From contig JASPKZ010003432.1 of the NCBI GenBank assembly GCA_030220185.1, positions 744,001-808,000 of the forward strand: a stretch of DNA of 64,000 nucleotides. Reading direction: 5' to 3'. The notes below the pieces were generated by a model, which saw nothing but the letters and a program-made list of their open reading frames with translations, did no database searches and had not been told where the DNA came from. The DNA is from Diploptera punctata. Lineage: Eukaryota; Arthropoda; Insecta; Blattodea; Blaberidae. The translations under genes and the position numbers were made by a program. This document shows, piece by piece, positions 9,664 through 20,399 of this stretch (position 1 is its first letter; the number at the start of each line of letters is the position of its first letter).

Positions 9664-10101
9664 AGCGAAATATGGACTTTAGCTTTAAGGGAGGAGTAAA
9701 TATTACGAATATTTGAGAATAAAGTTCTTAGGAAAATTTTTGGACCAAAGAGAGATGAACAGACAGGCGAATGGAGAAGACTACATAACAGTGAAATACA
9801 TTTTCTTTATAGGAAACCAGATATATAATAAGAACAGTTACGTCTCGTAGACTGTGATGGGCATGACATGTGGCACGAATGGAGAATGAAAGATGGGCAT
9901 GGAAATTTATTGTATGAAAAAATCAAAGAAAAACGCCCAGTTGGTAGATCAAGAATGTGGTGGAAGAATAATATTAACCATGATTTGATGGAAGAAGATT
10001 ATACAGGGGATAATTGGAAAATATTAGCACAGAATTGGGATGTCTAGAGAGCATGGTACGCGCGGCCATGAACCTACGGGTTCGTTAGTACCAGTGATTT
10101 A
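9664..10101 (+). mobile_element. LINE-A fragment reaching the 3' end
   Basis: The translation in mixed frames gives WTLALREE, ENKVLRKIFGPKRDEQTGEW, RRLHNSEIHFLYRKPD, AWKFIV and MWWKNNINHDLMEEDYTGDN. It ends with the family's terminal CGTTAGTACCAGTGA at about 10101. It has multiple frameshifts and is 5'-truncated, head-to-head with the copy ending at 9655. Confidence 0.88.
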
Positions 10102-10104
10102 GTA

Positions 10105-10220
10105 ATTTTCGGTGTCTACTAAGTAGGATATGTGAAGATACGATTTTTAAAAATATCTTTCACATGAAAATAACCTCAATAGCTAAATTGCTTCGGAATT
10201 CACAAACATGGAGTTGTTAT
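10105..10220 (+). repeat. dispersed repeat R-Z
   Basis: TTTTCGGTGTCTACTAAGTA, TTTTTAAAAATAT and CCTCAATAGCTAAATTGCTT match the R-Z copies at 2525, 29270 and 38555. It lies directly after LINE-A. Confidence 0.5.
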
Positions 10221-10224
10221 ATAT

Positions 10225-10920
10225 CAGTAGATATACAATAAGTTATAGGGCAGTATATCAGCAGAAAATACAGTTAACTTGTAGAATTTATCAGCAGAAT
10301 ATACAGTAAGCTAAATAAGAGTTTCTGTTATAGTACTAAATGATAGCAAGGATCATTATTAGAATGTAGTAAATACGATTTTTTTATCATGGCGTGCAAA
10401 TTGCTATCGACACGACAGACTAGTGGTTTTGTCGCTCAGAAAACCTTGAGTTGTCCATTAAATGAAGACAATATTGATATTATTACAACAACTTATTATT
10501 ATTATCATTATTATTGTTATTAATGATATGGAAGGTTTCGTAACTAATTTATCGAGAAGGAAAATGCCAGCGTGCAAGGACATGCTATTTTATTCTCCAA
10601 TACCTATAACACGTATTTCTTCACTTTTGTTTCGATAACCTACTGCGGAGTTATCCAGTAAGTTCTTTTCATTATAACCCCATAACATTTTAATATTTTT
10701 TTATGTTAAAACATGTTATTTGACGTTTCCCTTACAAGTGCTCTACTTCATTATTGGGGCCATGAGGTTTACGCATTTACATATTTTTTCATTGCCTGTA
10801 ATTAATTATCGCTGATTAATTAACTTCATAAATCATAACGATATGTTGCAAATAGAAAGTGTTGTGTTCGCCGTTGTAAACTAGTGGTAGTCATTGACTT
10901 ATGGGTAGCGTGCCCGGATT
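10225..10920. other. unassigned AT-rich sequence
   Basis: The stretch holds a short (ATT)n patch near 10495-10530. I recognise nothing else. Confidence 0.45.
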
Positions 10921-10924
10921 TGGG

Positions 10925-12175
10925 TACGATCGCCTATAGGCGATTAACACACTTGAAGTAAGCCCCTCGCTTCACGGGCTAGGCAAAAATTGCCTGTTCC
11001 GCCTCACAGTTGTTCTGTCCATATTTTCAATAGCCTTCCTAGGCAAAAATTGCCTGTTCCGCCTCACAGTTGTTCTGTCCATCTTTTCAATGGCCTTCCT
11101 AGGCAAAAATTGCCTGTTCCGTCTCACAGTTGTTCTGTCCATCTTTTCAATGGCCTTCCTGGACAAAAATTGCTTGTTCCGCCTCCCAATTGTTCTGTCC
11201 ATCTTTTCAATGGCCTTCCTAGGCAAAAATTGCTTGTTCCGCCTCACAGTTGTTCTGTCCATCTTTTCAATGGCTTTCCTAGGCAAAAATTGCCTGTTCC
11301 GCCTCACAGTTGTTCTGTCCATCTTTTCAATGGCCTTCCTAGGCAAAAATTGCTTGTTCCGCCTCACAGTTGTTCTGTCCATCTTTTCAATGGCCTTCCT
11401 AGGCAAAAATTGCCTGTTCCGCCTCACAGTTGTTCTGTCCATCTTTTCAATGGCTTTCCTAGGCAAAAATTGCCTGTTCCGCCTCACAGTTGTTCTGTCC
11501 ATCTTTTCAATGGCTTTCCTAGGCAAAAATTGCTTGTTCCGCCTCACAATTGTTCTGTCCATCTTTTCAGTGACCCTACATTCCTTGAACCTCTTGTCTT
11601 GTAGTTGAATGCTGCTCTTGGTAATCTTGTTACATTCATTCTTTCTACATGTGTAAACCATTTCTCTCTATATTCTTTGATTTTCTCATTCAATGGATGT
11701 ATATTTAACCCTGTTCTTATATCTTCATTTTTATCCGATACAATCTTGTGCAGCCTTTTGTTCTTCTAAGGAAGTTCATTTCTGCGCTTTGTATTCTACT
11801 TTGTAATTTTTTGGTCATTACCCAAGTTTCGCTTTCATAAAGTAATGCAGGAACTGCCAATGTTTTATAAAACTTAAATCTAGTATCTCTTCTTGTTTTA
11901 TTCTTTAACATTTTATGTATAGTTCCGAATATCATTTGAAATTTCGACAGTTTCATATTTATGTCCCAGTTTTTTGTGTTTATAGTAAAATTACAACCAA
12001 AATAATTAAAATGTGTTACTTGTTCCAGAGGTTTGTTGTCTATTACGATTATTGATCTTATATGATCGTTTCCCCAAAATGCCGTTATTTTTGCTTTTTC
12101 TTTCGATATTTTAAAATTGTATTCTTGGCATAACTGATTTAATTGATGTAAAGAGTACCGCAAATTAATTTCATT
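10925..12175 (-). mobile_element. LINE-B copy: RT C-terminal region plus expanded 3' end
   Basis: An open frame at 11717-12163 (148 codons) reads LNQLCQEYNFKISKEKAK, FNYFGCNFT, KFYKTLAVPALLYESETWVM and EMNFLRRTKGCTRLYRIK. This is the palm-to-C-terminal part of a LINE reverse transcriptase, with KISKEKAK just after the expected catalytic box. After a frameshift come WFTHVE-type residues, then TRGSRNVGSLKRWTEQL and a stop near 11544. From there the last 20 codons are repeated as the 60-bp array at 10981-11580. A 3' flank at 10925-10980 follows. It is 5'-truncated near 12175. Confidence 0.85.
10981..11580 (-). repeat. 60-bp tandem array, about 10 copies, made from a LINE C-terminus
   Basis: Ten consecutive 60-bp units begin with AGGCAAAAATTGCCTGTTCC and end with TTTTCAATGGCCTTCCT. 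Most differ at one to three sites; the tenth diverges after about 11570. In the LINE reading frame on the minus strand each unit encodes GRPLKRWTEQL, a stop, then GGTGNFCL. The array therefore repeats the polyprotein's last codons together with its stop. Sixty is a multiple of three, and other frames lack stops, which produces the artefactual 229-, 204- and 172-codon frames here. Confidence 0.95.
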
Positions 12176-12387
12176 ACCTCTTAATTTCTAGTATATGATA
12201 TAGTTGCTATAACCTGTTATTAAATTTCAAAAGTAACCGAAAACTTTTTGCCTACCCGCACCCTAATCCTTGTTGCGTTAACCACGATTTCAAATAAGTA
12301 GACCTACATATTTTTGGGAATTCTGAATTCTAACAGGATATTAAATAACTTATCTCTGTTAACGAAATCTTACGATATTCTAAAAAT

Positions 12388-12635
12388 ATCCATCCTTAGT
12401 AATTCTGCCCGAGGGCAGGTTTTTTCATTGCAATCATAGCATTTTCATGTTATGCGTTGCAGCTTTACTAGGGAATTGCAGGTGTGGTAGCTTCCCGTTA
12501 CTTTCCACACCAGTGAAGGATGATGATGATGGACCCTAAGCTTCCCGAATTTGTCTTACAGGTGAGGAAAACCCCGAAAAAACCCTCACCCCCCGAGTCC
12601 GTTGCGCGACAAGGCAGCACACTACCTCGAGACAA
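12388..12635 (-). mobile_element. SINE-E copy, internally deleted
   Basis: Read on the plus strand it shows AATTCTGCCCGAGGGCAGG, AGCATTTTCATG, TTTACTAGGGAATT, TGGTAGCTTCCC, GTGAAGGATGATGATGATGG and a head ending GCACACTACCTCGAGAC. The segment holding the ATTTTCGGGGACCG portion is missing compared with 28794-29119. Confidence 0.8.
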
Positions 12636-12710
12636 CTTTAAAAATATATTATAACTAAATCTATATTTTATTATTACTTAATTTATTTGCGTATATTTAT
12701 TGGCATATTT

Positions 12711-13060
12711 AGGCGGCTCCGTGGCGCAAGCGGTTAGACGCTCGCCTATCACCACTGGGGTCATGAGATCGAGTCTCGGACAATCCATATGGGTTTCATG
12801 GTGGACGAAACGGAGCTTGGGAAGGTTTTTCTCAGGGTTTTCTCCCGTTTTCCCCCGCCACAATTTCATTCCAACATTTCCCCATACTCACCTCACCCAT
12901 TTCGTTGATTTCGTTCATCTCCCCATGTGTTGGTGCGTCAGGCGTGGTCGGCCGACACCTTTGTCATCCACAGACCTCTATGTAAGTGGCGTCATCTCCT
13001 CTCATCCCTCGACTTGACCGAGTTGGACACGAGTTGAGGATATTATTGTTATAATTATTT
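12711..13060 (+). mobile_element. SINE-D full-length copy with TSD
   Basis: The head GTGGCGCAAGCGGTTAGACG is tRNA-like, with an A-box, and a degenerate B-box reads GATCGAGTCTC. The body has CCCGCCACAATTTCATTCC, TTGGTGCGTCAGGCGTGGTC and GACACGAGTTGAGGA. Flanks ATTTATTGGCATATTT (12695-12710) and ATTTATTGCCATATTT (13061-13076) form a 16-bp TSD with one mismatch and fix the length at 350 bp. Confidence 0.85.
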
Positions 13061-13079
13061 ATTTATTGCCATATTTGAA

Positions 13080-14075
13080 GATTTTAAAGGGTATGGACTA
13101 TCTGGTATTATTCATTTTACCAAGCATGTTGGCGCCATGATAAACATGTAAATTATTTTCCTCTCATCTGCTGGCCAATGACATCCCATATCTTAGATCT
13201 GACCCTTCACAGTTGTCTAGATAGGTAGCCTATATTAAAACCCACACACAGTAGGAAGTTTTTTGAAAGATCGGCCAGCTATCAACCTCACGATGATCAT
13301 GAAGTAATTCATAAAACTATACAAAGTGGCATGAATATGCCCTGAACACGATAAAATAGAACGAAGACGAAAAAGTTGTGGATATCTGATAATAAAGGGG
13401 ATAGGAATGTTATTTAGGTATTTTCGAAATGATAAAATTAATAAGGTTGTCTGGGAGATCGCCTCATGCAGGTAGAGGGGGAACAGCTCAGCTAATCTCG
13501 TAAGATAATTGGGTTTCCCCGACACGGAAATAAAAAACCAAATAAATTAGCTAAGGAATGATGTAGTTGGATGAAGAAGGGTAGGGCAGATGGTAAAACA
13601 TTGCCCATTGGGGTAGTCGACATTGATTGGGGTTGGACGTTTAATTTCCCCTCCTACTCAGAATTTTTGATGATATAGGATGTTATAAAATACGTGTTTA
13701 TTTTTTAGAGAATACATTTTCCTGAGATCCAGTGGCGGATCTTATAAGTTCGGCTTGGAAAATTAATATTCAATTTATTATTTTTATTTAAGCCGCTTTG
13801 GATCTCCTCTTTGGTGTAATGGATACATTGTTTAGATAGGACCCAGATTCGATTTTCTGTTCTGAACTCACTCCAGTTGTTAAATTTTGTAAGATGAAAT
13901 TTTATTTATTATTTAGATTGAATGAAAAAGTTTAAAATGGAACTAATCAGGATGTTTGTTGACATGGCCAACTTTTAGCAAATTCCGGAGGTTTTTATCG
14001 TGATTTTTAAAATTTACATTCATCGATCCTACTTAAAAAACACATCGAAAATGACCATTACAAAAATGTATGTAT
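13080..14075. other. unassigned sequence
   Basis: I see no recognised element. A 96-codon minus-strand frame at 13235-13525 has no family features. A tRNA-like stretch near 13805-13860 (CTCTTTGGTGTAATGGATAC, then AGATTCGATTTTC) may be an old SINE head. Confidence 0.35.
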
Positions 14076-14079
14076 GTTA

Positions 14080-14400
14080 ACGCTCCAGCGACCGTATTTT
14101 TTAAACCAAACTCGAGATATAGCAATCAATTAAAAATGAAGGCCGAATTCATTAGGCAGCATAATCGGACCAATTGGAGCAGAAATTCGTCTGAAACGAA
14201 AATTTAAAAATTGGTCTAGCAGTCGTATTTTTTTATTTTTTGGAATGAAACTCAACATATGCTACTAAAATAAAATGTGGAAGGTATTGTAAAAATACCA
14301 GCGAAATCTCACAATTGCAAATTAACCCGAAATTTAAATAATCGCTATAGCAACCGTCAATTTTGCTTTGTCGCAATGTAACTGAATATAATAGAATTTA
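14080..14400 (-). repeat. satellite-like repeat R-Y, three monomers
   Basis: The landmark CGCTCCAGCGACCGTA recurs in diverged form at about 14083, 14213 and 14343, a period of 130 bp. Each is followed by a T-rich segment and then A(A/C)T(C/G)(A/G)A(G/C)ATAT. The orientation is opposite to the copy at 2212. Confidence 0.55.
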
Positions 14401-14511
14401 ATATAAAAAATAAATATGTATTCCGTAAATCAGCAAAATCATTATTCAACTTGTTGAGGAATTCGTTTAGTTATGCAGTTTCTGCGTGGTGGACGTTTAT
14501 TCTTAAGCGCC

Positions 14512-14655
14512 CTGTAGAGTACAGGCGGCCGTCATGCAGGGCTGACAACCCGGCTACATCAAGTGCTGATTGTCCAGAAAAAGTGGGAACCTTACCCTTC
14601 TACTACCCCAAGGGCTTTCTTAGGCCTGTAGTGGGATTACTTACTTTACTTTACC
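14512..14655 (+). mobile_element. SINE-A 3' half
   Basis: GGCGGCCGTCATGCAGGGCT, GATTGTCCAGAAAAAGTGGG, CTACTACCCCAAGGGC and GTAGTGGGATTACTT match the second half of SINE-A at 38844-39145. The tRNA-like head is missing. Confidence 0.8.
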
Positions 14656-15564
14656 CTGTAGCGTATTTTGTATTTATTTTATTGGCGATTTAAAGCGTTT
14701 AGGCAGCTCTTCCATTCAGGAAAATGTAATAAGTGTTACATTTTATCTTAGACTGAATAGATCCATAATTTAAAAAAAGTTCCCTAAAATATGTAGGCCT
14801 ATAATTGAAATTTACGTATAATTCTAAACTATAGATTGGCAGTGAACATAATAAAGTCGTACGAATATTGCTCATGCGCTATAATTCTATGACTTAAATG
14901 TTCCACTTCTAGTCATATTTTTCTGGGGATTTCCCGTAATCACATGATTTTGTTTAACCTTGGCAGGCGAACAATTACATCCGTATAGTTGTTATTGGTT
15001 ATTACGTGGAATTGTTTTGATCTTGATAACACTTCCAGCTCAAGTAATAGGCCTACGGGTATTGATGCTGATTGGTTGAAAAAGAGGGACAGAGGAGAAC
15101 ACCGATCTCTGTAGTGAGAGATGTATAGTCAAGGTGAGAATGTATTCGCACTATATTTTATTCACTGCCAATCTAGAACTAATCTAAGTATTATTTAGCA
15201 AAGTTACTAAACATTAATTAATCACTTGGCATACGAGCAAAATAAAAGCCATCCATGGTACAGAAACTATATTGATAAGTAGAGCGAGGAATTATATGAA
15301 GAAAATTACACGAAAATATGAAAAATATGAAAATTATAACGCAAAAATATTATGAAGCTACTATTTTCTAAACTTTTTACATATATTTATATACATAGGC
15401 CCACTATAACTTATAAATGTACATACCAGCACATAAATGAGACAAACATAACTTATTTATAGCTCAAGAAATCAAGATATTCACTGTATTTCAATTTTAA
15501 TTAGCTTTTTCATTAATTCTGACCCAATATAAAATATATTCATGATCTGGAACAATTTTAATGG

Positions 15565-15868
15565 ATCACGCCATAGTGTAGTTGTATAAGGAAACGTGGT
15601 ACAAACAGGAAAGTCGTGGGTTCGAGTCTCGATATTGTCAAGATTTTTAGCTGGACCAGACCTTCTGGTGGCATTGTGGACTTGGGGTCTCAGATCCTAA
15701 TGGAAGTGAGTACTAGATGCATGTTCTGGGCACAAATGCGGCCATAAGGTAGATCCGACAATCCGGCAGACATCTCGTGTCTATTGTCTAGAAAGATGGG
15801 AGCTTCAACATGCCCACTACCCCCAAAGGCCTCCCAAGACTGTAGTGGAATCACTTTACCTTCATAAA
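15565..15868 (+). mobile_element. SINE-A copy inside the hAT element
   Basis: A degraded head (CACGCCATAGTGTAGTTG, GGGTTCGAGTCTC) is followed by ACCTTCTGGTGGCATTGTGG, TGTTCTGGGC, ATTGTCTAGAAAGATGGGAG and GTAGTGGAATCACTTTACC. It is nearly full length but more diverged than the copies at 38.8 and 47.1 kb. Confidence 0.8.
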
Positions 15869-16284
15869 TAAAAACCGAGAGGTTATATATAATGCAATTA
15901 ATTAATGTACTGAATGATATTTAATTATGAAATCCAAACATATACAAGAAAGAAAAAATTGTAACCAAAACAAGCAGGTTTCCATGAAATATAGCACTAA
16001 CAAAGTTTAGAACGGGTATAGTTTGGATTATTGCTGTTTTTACATTGCATAAAGATATTAAATTCCTGGAGATGCAAGTGTAACAATAACATTAAATTGG
16101 ACGATTTAAAATACAAGTAAAACATTCCGGATGTCATATTTGGAGAAACAAGGTATTAAAAGTTATTAGTCCATAATTGATTCCAGGTATTGTTTCAGTA
16201 CTCTCTTTGCAATTAATGTTACATTTAATATTGAACTTCAAACATGGTGAAATGTAGTTAAGAATTATTCTAACATTTTTTTTT

Positions 16285-16510
16285 TTCATGAAATGGGTCT
16301 AACAGGTCCATAATCTTTGTCTAATTGTGTTTTGAACAATCCAATTGTCAATTCTGTTTGTAATACACAGAAGTTTTTTTCTATATTTTCTGATAGTAAA
16401 CTATAGGGCCTGTTGGTCAAAATTGTTTTGCACGATGAAAAATTATGCTCAACATCACACAATGTTAAGGCAGCATACTTGTATCATGCTATATTCGATA
16501 GTTTGATGCC
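16285..16510 (-). pseudogene. hAT transposase C-terminal (dimerisation) remnant
   Basis: On the minus strand a frame reads YKYAALTLCDVEHNFSSCK, then ILTNRPYSLLSENIEKNF, and ends at a stop near 16288. The CDVE-hydrophobic-FS block followed by an asparagine/arginine-rich turn and a helix is the hAT C-terminal dimerisation region, closest in style to CGG-repeat-binding-protein-like insect hATs. It sits inside inverted ends with an 8-bp TSD, which independently supports hAT. Upstream coding sequence is not recoverable by eye, partly because a SINE-A piece starts at 16548. Confidence 0.7.
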
Positions 16511-16547
16511 CTTACCTACATGAACTTTACTAATTTCACAAACCACT

Positions 16548-16745
16548 TAAACGGAAATGAGTACCAGACGCTTGTTCTGGGGGTACAGGCGGCCGTCATG
16601 CAGGGCTGACTCCAAGTGCCGATTGTCCAGAAAAAGTGGTAGCCTTACAGGGATTACAATATAATAATAATCCCTGGCCTTATCCTCCTACTACCCCAAG
16701 GACCTCTTGAGGCCTTTAGTGGGATTACTTTACTTTACTGCTTCA
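16548..16745 (+). mobile_element. SINE-A 3' fragment with internal 30-bp hairpin insertion
   Basis: GAAATGAGTACCAGACGCTT, GGCGGCCGTCATGCAGGGCT and GATTGTCCAGAAAAAGTGG match SINE-A. Within it, an extra segment at 16648-16676 is bounded by the 9-bp inverted pair CAGGGATTA and TAATCCCTG. It resumes with CTACTACCCCAAGG and GTGGGATTACTTTAC. Confidence 0.8.
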
Positions 16746-17404
16746 AGTTACCTATATTTAAATGCTGTAATCTGTTCAGAAAGTAAGGACTGCTCTCAGG
16801 TAACAATAACGAGTGACAGCTATTTTACCTGACTATAGAATATTCCAACATTCTTTTCCTTATTCATCTAGGCTCGTGTTCTTGTCTGGGGATCGAGTTT
16901 AGGACAGAAACCTCCATCTAACACTGTCACTCTGTGACTCCTCATCTAATTATTTGCTTTTATAAAATCTATCTATCTTGTTCAGAAGGAATACTGAAGA
17001 ATTTTCACTTGTCTACCACGTTACACTGTCAAAAATTACATAAATACATTTATTTCAAGAAATATTTTAATGAATTCCTAGAACTTTTATTGAAAAAAAA
17101 GTACGGGAATTTGAAAGTTGAAAAATATGAAGGAGTATGAAATTTTCACTAAAATATGAACATTTTGCTAAAATATTATGAAATATGAAGTTTTTTGTTG
17201 GTCTTATTTGATTCTACATATCATGAAATGTAAAGATACTTAGTCTCAGCGCTCTCTGACAAATAGTTTAAAACATGAAATTTCATAAAATTCCGCGCTC
17301 TATTGATAAGTAAACATATGTGGGTGAAATTGAATGACAACTGGAAACATATAATTAATTTTAAAATAATGAGTAAAAATTTTTAATTAAATTAAATTAA
17401 TTAT

Positions 17405-17735
17405 AGGCAGCTCCATGGCGCAAGCTGTTAGGCACTCATCTATCACCGCTGGAGTCTGGAATTTGCATCTCGGTCATTGCATGTGGGGATCGTGGTGGAT
17501 GAAGTGTGGGCAGATTTTTCTAGGGGTTTCTCCCGCTTTTCCTGCCACAAATTAGATTCCTCCATTTCTCCACGCTCATCTCATTCATTTCGTTCATCTG
17601 ACCCTGTATTGGTGCGTCAGGTGCGGTCGACCGATATTCTTGTTATTCATTGTTATTCATAGATCTCCAATGTAAAGGGCTTCACCGCATCCCATATAAC
17701 GACTAGGCCCTGTGTCCCACACGAGTTGAGAATTA
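17405..17735 (+). mobile_element. SINE-D copy
   Basis: GGCAGCTCCATGGCGCAAGC, TCATCTATCACCGCTGG, CTGCCACAAATTAGATTCC, TGGTGCGTCAGGTGCGGTC and CACACGAGTTGAGAA follow SINE-D in order. No clear TSD. Confidence 0.8.
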
Positions 17736-17739
17736 GGAG

Positions 17740-18084
17740 GTTTTGTATTATTCTCTTATAAGACCGAGAGTAAATTCAGGATATGAGAGCTCAACAATGA
17801 TGGTTACTCATTATTTAGGGCTTTTGAGAGTAAAATTTTGGAATATAAAATCTGATGGCAAATGAAGAATTTTAATGAACCGCGAACTTGTTCAATGATT
17901 TATTAAAGAATTAAGATAGGATTAGTATGACATGGTACATTGTTTTATTGAAGAGCTTAAATAAAGAAATAGAAGAGATTGAAATAGCATATATAGAGTC
18001 TACGATCTGTAAAGAGGCAATGGATTTCCTGGATTGGGTACTTGATAAAATTAGAGGACAAGATAATTGATTAAACATTTTTGT
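17740..18084. other. unassigned sequence
   Basis: Nothing recognised; no open frame of note. Confidence 0.4.
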
Positions 18085-18227
18085 TGTGGATACGTGATGT
18101 AAGACGACTGAAGAGAAGACCCAGGACCAAACGGATTCATGATGTAGAAGACGATTTGAGAATTATGGAAGCGAAAGTTTGGAGAAGCTTATCGAATTTG
18201 CAAAAAAAAAAAAAAAAAAAAAAAAAA
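18085..18227 (+). mobile_element. LINE tail with poly-A
   Basis: RRLKRRPRTKRIHDVEDDLR then MEAKVWRSL is the polyprotein C-terminal pattern of LINE-B-like elements. It is followed within a few bases by an uninterrupted A run at 18199-18227. It is a 5'-truncated tail of about 110 bp. Confidence 0.6.
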
Positions 18228-18802
18228 GATAAGTATAATTAAATAACGCAAATAAAGATAAAACAATCTGCCTAATCCGAGATTTGCCCAAGACCTCCAG
18301 TTTTATTCACTGGCACACTAACAAATTCTGCTAATCAGAAAATCCAGGAAAATACATAAATCTTTCTCCTTTTGAAATTATACAAAAAGGTTTCTTTCAC
18401 AAACTAGGAATCTATTCCATGCCGTATCAGCTAATCATGAACAGCTAATTATGATGAAATAACTTAAAAATTAATAGACAATAACAAAATTGAAGTTTTA
18501 AATTAAAATTATTTTCTATAAATCTAGATACCCTTATTGCCGTTTAACATTTCACCACCAATGAACTAGCCTATTTCCAATAATTTTAAAACAATAAATA
18601 AATAAATTAATTAATTAATTAATAAAATATAATTAATGTTCTTAAGCAAGCTTTTCGCAGCCAGAAGTTTTTACAACTAAACAGAATTATCCCATTATTA
18701 TGTCTTCCTAATGGAAGCAACCCCGTTGTAATATGAATAGAATTTCACTAAACCAGGGGCCATGGTGATTTCACATAGGGAAAAATTTGGGCCTGCTTGT
18801 GG

Positions 18803-19030
18803 ATTGCCTGATTAGCGCAATTGGTTAGTTCACCAGCGCCTAAAGCTGGAGATCTGAGGTTCAAATTCCGGATCGGCAGAAATTGTTGTCTTTGGTTGTG
18901 TTAATTATTGCATCCTTGTCCGAGTACGTCAATTTCGATATCGTATTGTTAAATAGGCTGAAACTCATTCCGAGTTGTGACGTCAATTGAACAAGACACG
19001 TGTGTGTAATTTAATTTACGTCGCATAAAA
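18803..19030 (+). mobile_element. tRNA-headed SINE (local family F)
   Basis: The head TTAGCGCAATTGGTTAG is a good A-box and GAGGTTCAAATTCCG a good B-box, about 35 bp apart. The following body (AATTATTGCATCCTTGTCC and so on) cannot be part of a tRNA gene. This is the only copy I recognise in the window. Confidence 0.6.
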
Positions 19031-19034
19031 GTGC

Positions 19035-19530
19035 CTACTATAAAAAAAATAAGTAAAACAAACATAATGGTACATTTACATGATATAGGCACAAACAATT
19101 TATTATTACAGAGGTTTTGGTTAGGCCTATTTAATAATTATCTTCTTCATTTAGCTTTTAATTCTGTTAGCACCCGATATCTCCGATGAAACTTGGGAAC
19201 ACACTATATAATTTTGTTATAATTTGAAATCTAAATTATGGAAACAATAAATAACGCAGGGACTCAAAATGAACGTTGTGTAAATTAATTTATTTGAACG
19301 TCAGGTTTGCTCAACTAGAGCTAACAAAGTGCCGGTCACTTTGAACCATTATTTTATTGCATTGTAAACAATTTTGTATCAAAATTGTTTTATTTCGCAA
19401 GCAGCTGTATGTCTGTCACACTACCTACAGTAACTACTCCAGTACATCATTAAAGTTAGAACACATGCTGACTTCGTGCAACAACGTTCCTACTCCGTAA
19501 CTCGCTTTCAGTTTCATTTAATACTATCTC
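19035..19530. other. unassigned AT-rich sequence
   Basis: Nothing recognised. Confidence 0.4.
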
Positions 19531-19534
19531 CACC

Positions 19535-19725
19535 TCAACTCGTGTCCCACACAGCGCCGGGTCAAAAGATGAGATTCTTATGAAGCCCCTGCATTGATGG
19601 TCTGTGAATAACAAGGTCGCAGGTCGACCACGCCTGACGTAATATCACAGGGCAGATGAAATTAAATGAAACGAAATGATTGAAAAGTGTGGAGAAATGG
19701 TGGAATTAAAGGTGGGGTTGTACAA
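19535..19725 (-). mobile_element. SINE-D 3' portion
   Basis: On the plus strand it shows CAACTCGTGTCCCACAC, GAAGCCC, GGTCGACCACGCCTGACG and GTGGAGAAATGG, the reverse complement of the SINE-D body. The tRNA-like head is missing. Confidence 0.7.
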
Positions 19726-20133
19726 GACCAGCTTTATACTTACGCGACTTATGCCATTTTTGATATAATTTAAAGTATTACAATGGTTAATGATACCATT
19801 TATCTTCGAGAAATTACCATCGTCAAAATATGTAAACGTATCATGAAATGAACTAGCGGAAATACGATTTTACGTTGTAACCGTCAGACATGTTGAATTT
19901 CTCATAGAATAACTGATAAGAAGAGGCAATTTATTTTACGTATGAAATCACATTTAAAACGCAAGGAACCTAAAAGCTAACCTAACCCAATTCATTTACT
20001 GTAACCTAAATCAATTACTCTAACCTAGCTGAATTCCAGGGAACGTCCTTTTTATTATTTTACGCGGTTAAATAAGTAAAAGATAAATTCGGACATAATT
20101 TGTTGAAACCACAGATATGTTTTACCAGTAGGT

Positions 20134-20245
20134 TTATCGCTGGTCATTGGTTGTCTATCGCTGGTCATCGGTGGTGTATCGCTAGTCATCGGTGGTATAT
20201 CGCTGGTTAAAAATATGATAATCGGTTGTTTATCGCTGGTTAGAA
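20134..20245 (+). repeat. 21-bp minisatellite, four to five units
   Basis: TATCGCTGGTCATTGGTTGTC is repeated with variation four more times, the fourth carrying an insertion. Each unit begins TATCGCT(G/A)GT. Confidence 0.75.
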
Positions 20246-20399
20246 GTAAGAACTGTTGTAACCTTTGTGGTCATGACAACAAATAATCCCACTTTATTTT
20301 CATATTTACGAGTAAAATAAAGAAATGATAATTACTTCTTCGAAAGTAAATACGTTTAATATAATGTTTTATTAATTTTTCTTGCAATTAGGTACTGTT

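Larger units (their letters stand above)
15272..17310 (-). mobile_element. hAT-type DNA transposon with TIRs and 8-bp TSD
   Basis: TTGATAAG occurs at 15272-15279 and again at 17303-17310. An 8-bp duplication is the hallmark of the hAT superfamily. Directly inside it the ends TAGAGCGAGGAATTATATGA (15280) and, inverted, TAGAGCGCGGAATTTTATGA (from 17302) match at 18 of 20 positions. Further in, both ends carry repeated AATATGA-type words. The transposase remnant reads on the minus strand at 16285-16510. The element is 2,023 bp, including two SINE-A pieces at 15565-15868 and 16548-16745 that inserted later. I found no intact frame. Confidence 0.85.

Noticed and set aside
10981..11580. CRISPR-like array
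   Set aside because: Units are contiguous with no unique spacers, and the context is a eukaryotic LINE.
10972..11661. 229-codon minus-strand frame and the overlapping 204- and 172-codon plus-strand frames as repeat proteins
   Set aside because: The unit is 60 bp and lacks stops in several frames, so long frames arise automatically. The true LINE frame has a stop in every unit.
19975..20035. Interstitial telomere repeats (CTAACCTAACCC, GTAACCTAAATC, CTAACCTAG)
   Set aside because: Only degenerate, unphased CCTAA words occur; there is no tandem TTAGG run.
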